From the NCBI RefSeq assembly GCF_020709055.1, contig NZ_JAJFCK010000070.1, forward strand, positions 1-7,228: a stretch of DNA of 7,228 nt, written 5' to 3'. Position 1 is the stretch's first letter, and each line of letters begins with the position of its first letter. The DNA is from Ruminococcus callidus (GTDB taxonomy: Bacteria; Bacillota; Clostridia; Oscillospirales; Ruminococcaceae). A model generated the notes under the pieces. It ran no database searches and was not told the origin of the DNA. It saw only the letters and a program-made list of their open reading frames with translations. Both the position numbers and the translations under genes were made by a program. This document shows, piece by piece, positions 6,121 through 7,228 of the stretch.

Positions 6121-6146
6121 TTGTTTACAATTTGTTTACATTTGTA
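6121..6146. repeat. Helically phased direct repeats TTGTTTACA
   Basis: TTGTTTACA occurs at 6121-6129 and 6132-6140 (period 11 bp), and a partial copy TTGTA follows at 6142-6146. The repeats lie just upstream of the htpG -35 box, between it and the end of the HAD gene. Roughly one-turn spacing suits binding of a regulator on one DNA face, but an AT-rich coincidence is possible. Confidence 0.4.
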
Positions 6147-6149
6147 GTA

Positions 6150-6794
6150 TCATGCAAACTTTTCGAGGAAAGTTTTGACCTCCAGCAGCGAAGACTGCAC
6201 AGTGATGACTTTCTGCCGCAGTTCCAAGTTGGGGCGGATCAGGTCGGGCACCATGATTACCCGCAGATTTGCAGCAGCTGCGCTCTGGATGCCGTTGGGC
6301 GAATCCTCCACCGCAAAGGTCTGCTCCGGCGCAGCCTCCAGCGCCTGACAAGCTTTCAGATAGATTTCCGGATCGGGCTTGCCGTGTTCCACCTGTTCGC
6401 CGGTGATGATCTGGTCAAAATAGTCCGTCATCTTTGCCGACTCCAGATGGTGCATGGTGCTCTCCCGACCGGTGGAGGTGGCAAGCGCCACACGCCACTC
6501 CTGTTCCCGCAGCCAGTCCAGCAGCGCATATGCGCCGGGTTTGACGGGCATTCCGTCCGCCAGAAGCTCCGCCATGATCTCATGGTTGCGCTGATGAAAT
6601 GCGAGATAGTCCACGTTCGGGAAATGCGACTCGAAAAATGCACGGGTGTCTGCACGATTCAGTCCACGGCAGCCCTCGATTGCAGCTTCGATGTCCGCAA
6701 ACTGCATCTCCTCCGCAGCCTGCCGCCATGCCTGATCGCTGACACGCTCCGTATCGAACAAAATCCCATCCATATCAAAAACAATTGCTTTCAT
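6150..6794 (-). CDS. HAD-superfamily hydrolase, beta-phosphoglucomutase/phosphatase-like
   Basis: This 214-aa cytoplasmic enzyme has all four HAD motifs. Motif I is FDMDGILFDTE, with nucleophile D7 and general acid/base D9. Motif II is LATSTG, with T106 or S107. Motif III is HGKPDPEIY, with K139. Motif IV is VEDSPNG, with E163 and D164 binding magnesium. The helical cap between motifs I and II and the GKPDPE signature place it with beta-phosphoglucomutase-like and small sugar-phosphate phosphatases (subfamily I). Substrate cannot be read from sequence. A role in maltose phosphate metabolism alongside malQ would be speculation, since the genes are 4 kb apart. The start at 6794 has GGGAGG 7 nt upstream. 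The gene has its own promoter and no clear terminator before the htpG promoter, so some read-through into htpG is possible. Confidence 0.92.
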   Translation of the reverse strand: MKAIVFDMDGILFDTERVSDQAWRQAAEEMQFADIEAAIEGCRGLNRADTRAFFESHFPNVDYLAFHQRNHEIMAELLADGMPVKPGAYALLDWLREQEWRVALATSTGRESTMHHLESAKMTDYFDQIITGEQVEHGKPDPEIYLKACQALEAAPEQTFAVEDSPNGIQSAAAANLRVIMVPDLIRPNLELRQKVITVQSSLLEVKTFLEKFA

Positions 6795-6827
6795 TGGTAT
6801 TCCTCCCAAAAATCTTTTTCCTCTTTC

Positions 6828-6856
6828 ATTGTAACATAAAACCGAAAAAATTGCAA
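6828..6856 (-). promoter_or_regulatory. Sigma-A promoter of the HAD gene
   Basis: On the minus strand TTGCAA (6851-6856) and TACAAT (6828-6833) are 17 bp apart. They lie just after the tRNA terminator and give a leader of about 27 nt before the HAD start codon. Confidence 0.8.
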
Positions 6857-6878
6857 CTTTTTGGCGGATTTTTCCCAA

Positions 6879-6917
6879 GAAAAATACCGTCCAAGGCACA
6901 GTGTCTTGGACGGTATT
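6879..6917 (-). terminator. Strong terminator of the rRNA/tRNA operon
   Basis: A 13-bp perfect stem (AATACCGTCCAAG 6883-6895 / CTTGGACGGTATT 6905-6917) can extend a further three pairs inward around a small loop. On the minus strand it runs into a T-rich end (TATTTTTC). It begins 7 bp after the tRNA 3' end and should stop transcripts from the ribosomal operon before the HAD promoter. Confidence 0.93.
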
Positions 6918-6924
6918 CGGAAAC

Positions 6925-7001
6925 TGGTGGGCCATCGGGGACTCGAACCCAGGACCGACCGGTTATGAGCCGGTTGCTCTAACCAACTGAGCTAATGGCC
7001 C
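6925..7001 (-). tRNA. tRNA with CAU anticodon (elongator Met, or lysidine-modified Ile2)
   Basis: The 77-nt cloverleaf includes an encoded CCA. It has acceptor GGGCCAT/ATGGCCC, D stem GCTC/GAGC, anticodon stem ACCGG/CCGGT with loop CTCATAA, a five-base variable loop, T loop TTCGAGT and discriminator A. It is not an initiator: position 1 is paired and the anticodon stem lacks the three consecutive G-C pairs. CAU is shared by elongator tRNA-Met and tRNA-Ile2, whose C34 becomes lysidine. The C4-G69 and C5-G68 pairs are features TilS uses in E. coli tRNA-Ile2, so Ile2 is a real option even though a standard annotation would say Met. The T stem has one U50/C64 mismatch. It sits 3' of the 5S gene and appears to depend on its transcription. 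Confidence 0.95.
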
Positions 7002-7041
7002 GAAAACGAAACGAGGCGCAATCGGAATGATTGCGCCTCGT
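7002..7041 (-). terminator. Terminator-like or processing hairpin between 5S rRNA and the tRNA
   Basis: A 13-bp perfect stem (ACGAGGCGCAATC 7011-7023 / GATTGCGCCTCGT 7029-7041) with a 5-nt loop is followed on the minus strand by TTTCGTTTTCG, an interrupted U-tract. It begins about 9 nt after the 5S 3' end and finishes about 9 nt before the tRNA. No promoter fits between it and the tRNA, so it must allow read-through. It may be a leaky terminator or an RNase III-type processing stem. Confidence 0.75.
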
Positions 7042-7050
7042 AAGAAGGGA

Positions 7051-7166
7051 GCCGGCATTGACCAATTTTCCCAGATCGAGATGATCAAGTATCGTAGGCG
7101 CGAAAGAGCTTAACTACCGTGTTCGGAATGGGAACGGGTGGAACCTCTTTGCCATAAACACCGGCA
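7051..7166 (-). rRNA. rrf: 5S ribosomal RNA
   Basis: Read on the minus strand, the terminal stem GCCGGTGT pairs with ATGCCGGC. The highly conserved loop block CCCATTCCGAACACGG is present, followed by the GTTAAG motif and the CTACGATACTTG region. Length is about 116 nt, as expected; the ends are good to a few bases. It is the last rRNA of an operon whose 23S and 16S genes should lie beyond the right edge. Confidence 0.95.
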
Positions 7167-7228
7167 AACTAAAAAACAGAATCGAAAGAGTGTCGCAAGA
7201 ATTTAAGACACGAAGAACAAAAGGAAAA
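7167..7228 (-). other. Spacer upstream of 5S rRNA (part of the 23S-5S internal spacer)
   Basis: This AT-rich sequence contains only a short inverted repeat, GTGTC (7190-7194) with GACAC (7207-7211), possibly part of a processing stem. I see no recognisable 23S 3' end, so the spacer is longer than the part visible here. Confidence 0.5.

Noticed and set aside
6132..6839. 235-codon plus-strand frame opposite the HAD gene
   Set aside because: The minus-strand product has all four HAD motifs, a promoter and a ribosome-binding site; the plus frame has none.
1..7228. CRISPR array, transposase, integrase, phage or toxin-antitoxin genes
   Set aside because: No regularly spaced direct repeats, and no reading frame with motifs of these families, were seen on either strand.

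Overview
The window looks like chromosomal DNA from an anaerobic, cellulosome-forming Firmicute of the Ruminococcus type. The main clue is a secreted protein ending in a two-repeat type I dockerin. Supporting clues are strong AAGGAGG-type ribosome-binding sites, a CIRCE-controlled chaperone gene and intrinsic terminators with long GC stems. Base composition by eye is a little above half G+C, which would suit R. champanellensis or a relative better than the AT-richer R. bromii, R. albus or R. flavefaciens. That species guess is an inference and was not tested.

Layout from left to right: (1) 1-250 has no convincing gene but holds six consecutive inverted repeats, probably a dispersed structured repeat or an RNA. 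(2) 287-2285, minus strand, holds malQ (4-alpha-glucanotransferase) and, 49 bp downstream of it, a small membrane protein gene closed by a clean terminator. (3) 2399-2791 is the only plus-strand gene, a four-helix membrane protein of the CmpB-like 'ABC transporter type IV' family, divergent from malQ. (4) 2792-3022 is a convergent intergenic region with two hairpins and a near-consensus minus-strand promoter that points into the membrane gene from behind. (5) 3023-3874, minus, is the dockerin protein, with an N-terminal module I do not recognise. (6) 4087-5988, minus, is htpG (Hsp90), with a sigma-A promoter and a CIRCE operator directly after it. (7) 6150-6794, minus, is a HAD-family phosphatase/phosphomutase with its own promoter. 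(8) 6925-7166, minus, is the tail of a ribosomal RNA operon: 5S rRNA, a terminator-like hairpin, a CAU-anticodon tRNA and a final strong terminator. The rest of that operon lies beyond the right edge.

The genes are mostly separate transcription units on the minus strand. MalQ handles malto-oligosaccharides inside the cell, and the dockerin protein points to extracellular plant-polysaccharide breakdown. HtpG, the HAD enzyme and the rRNA/tRNA genes are housekeeping. I see no defence system, prophage, transposase or CRISPR array. The items most worth a second look are the unknown module fused to the dockerin, the hairpin cluster at the left edge, the orphan promoter near 2850, and the htpG control region with CIRCE plus an extra half-site and a leader hairpin.
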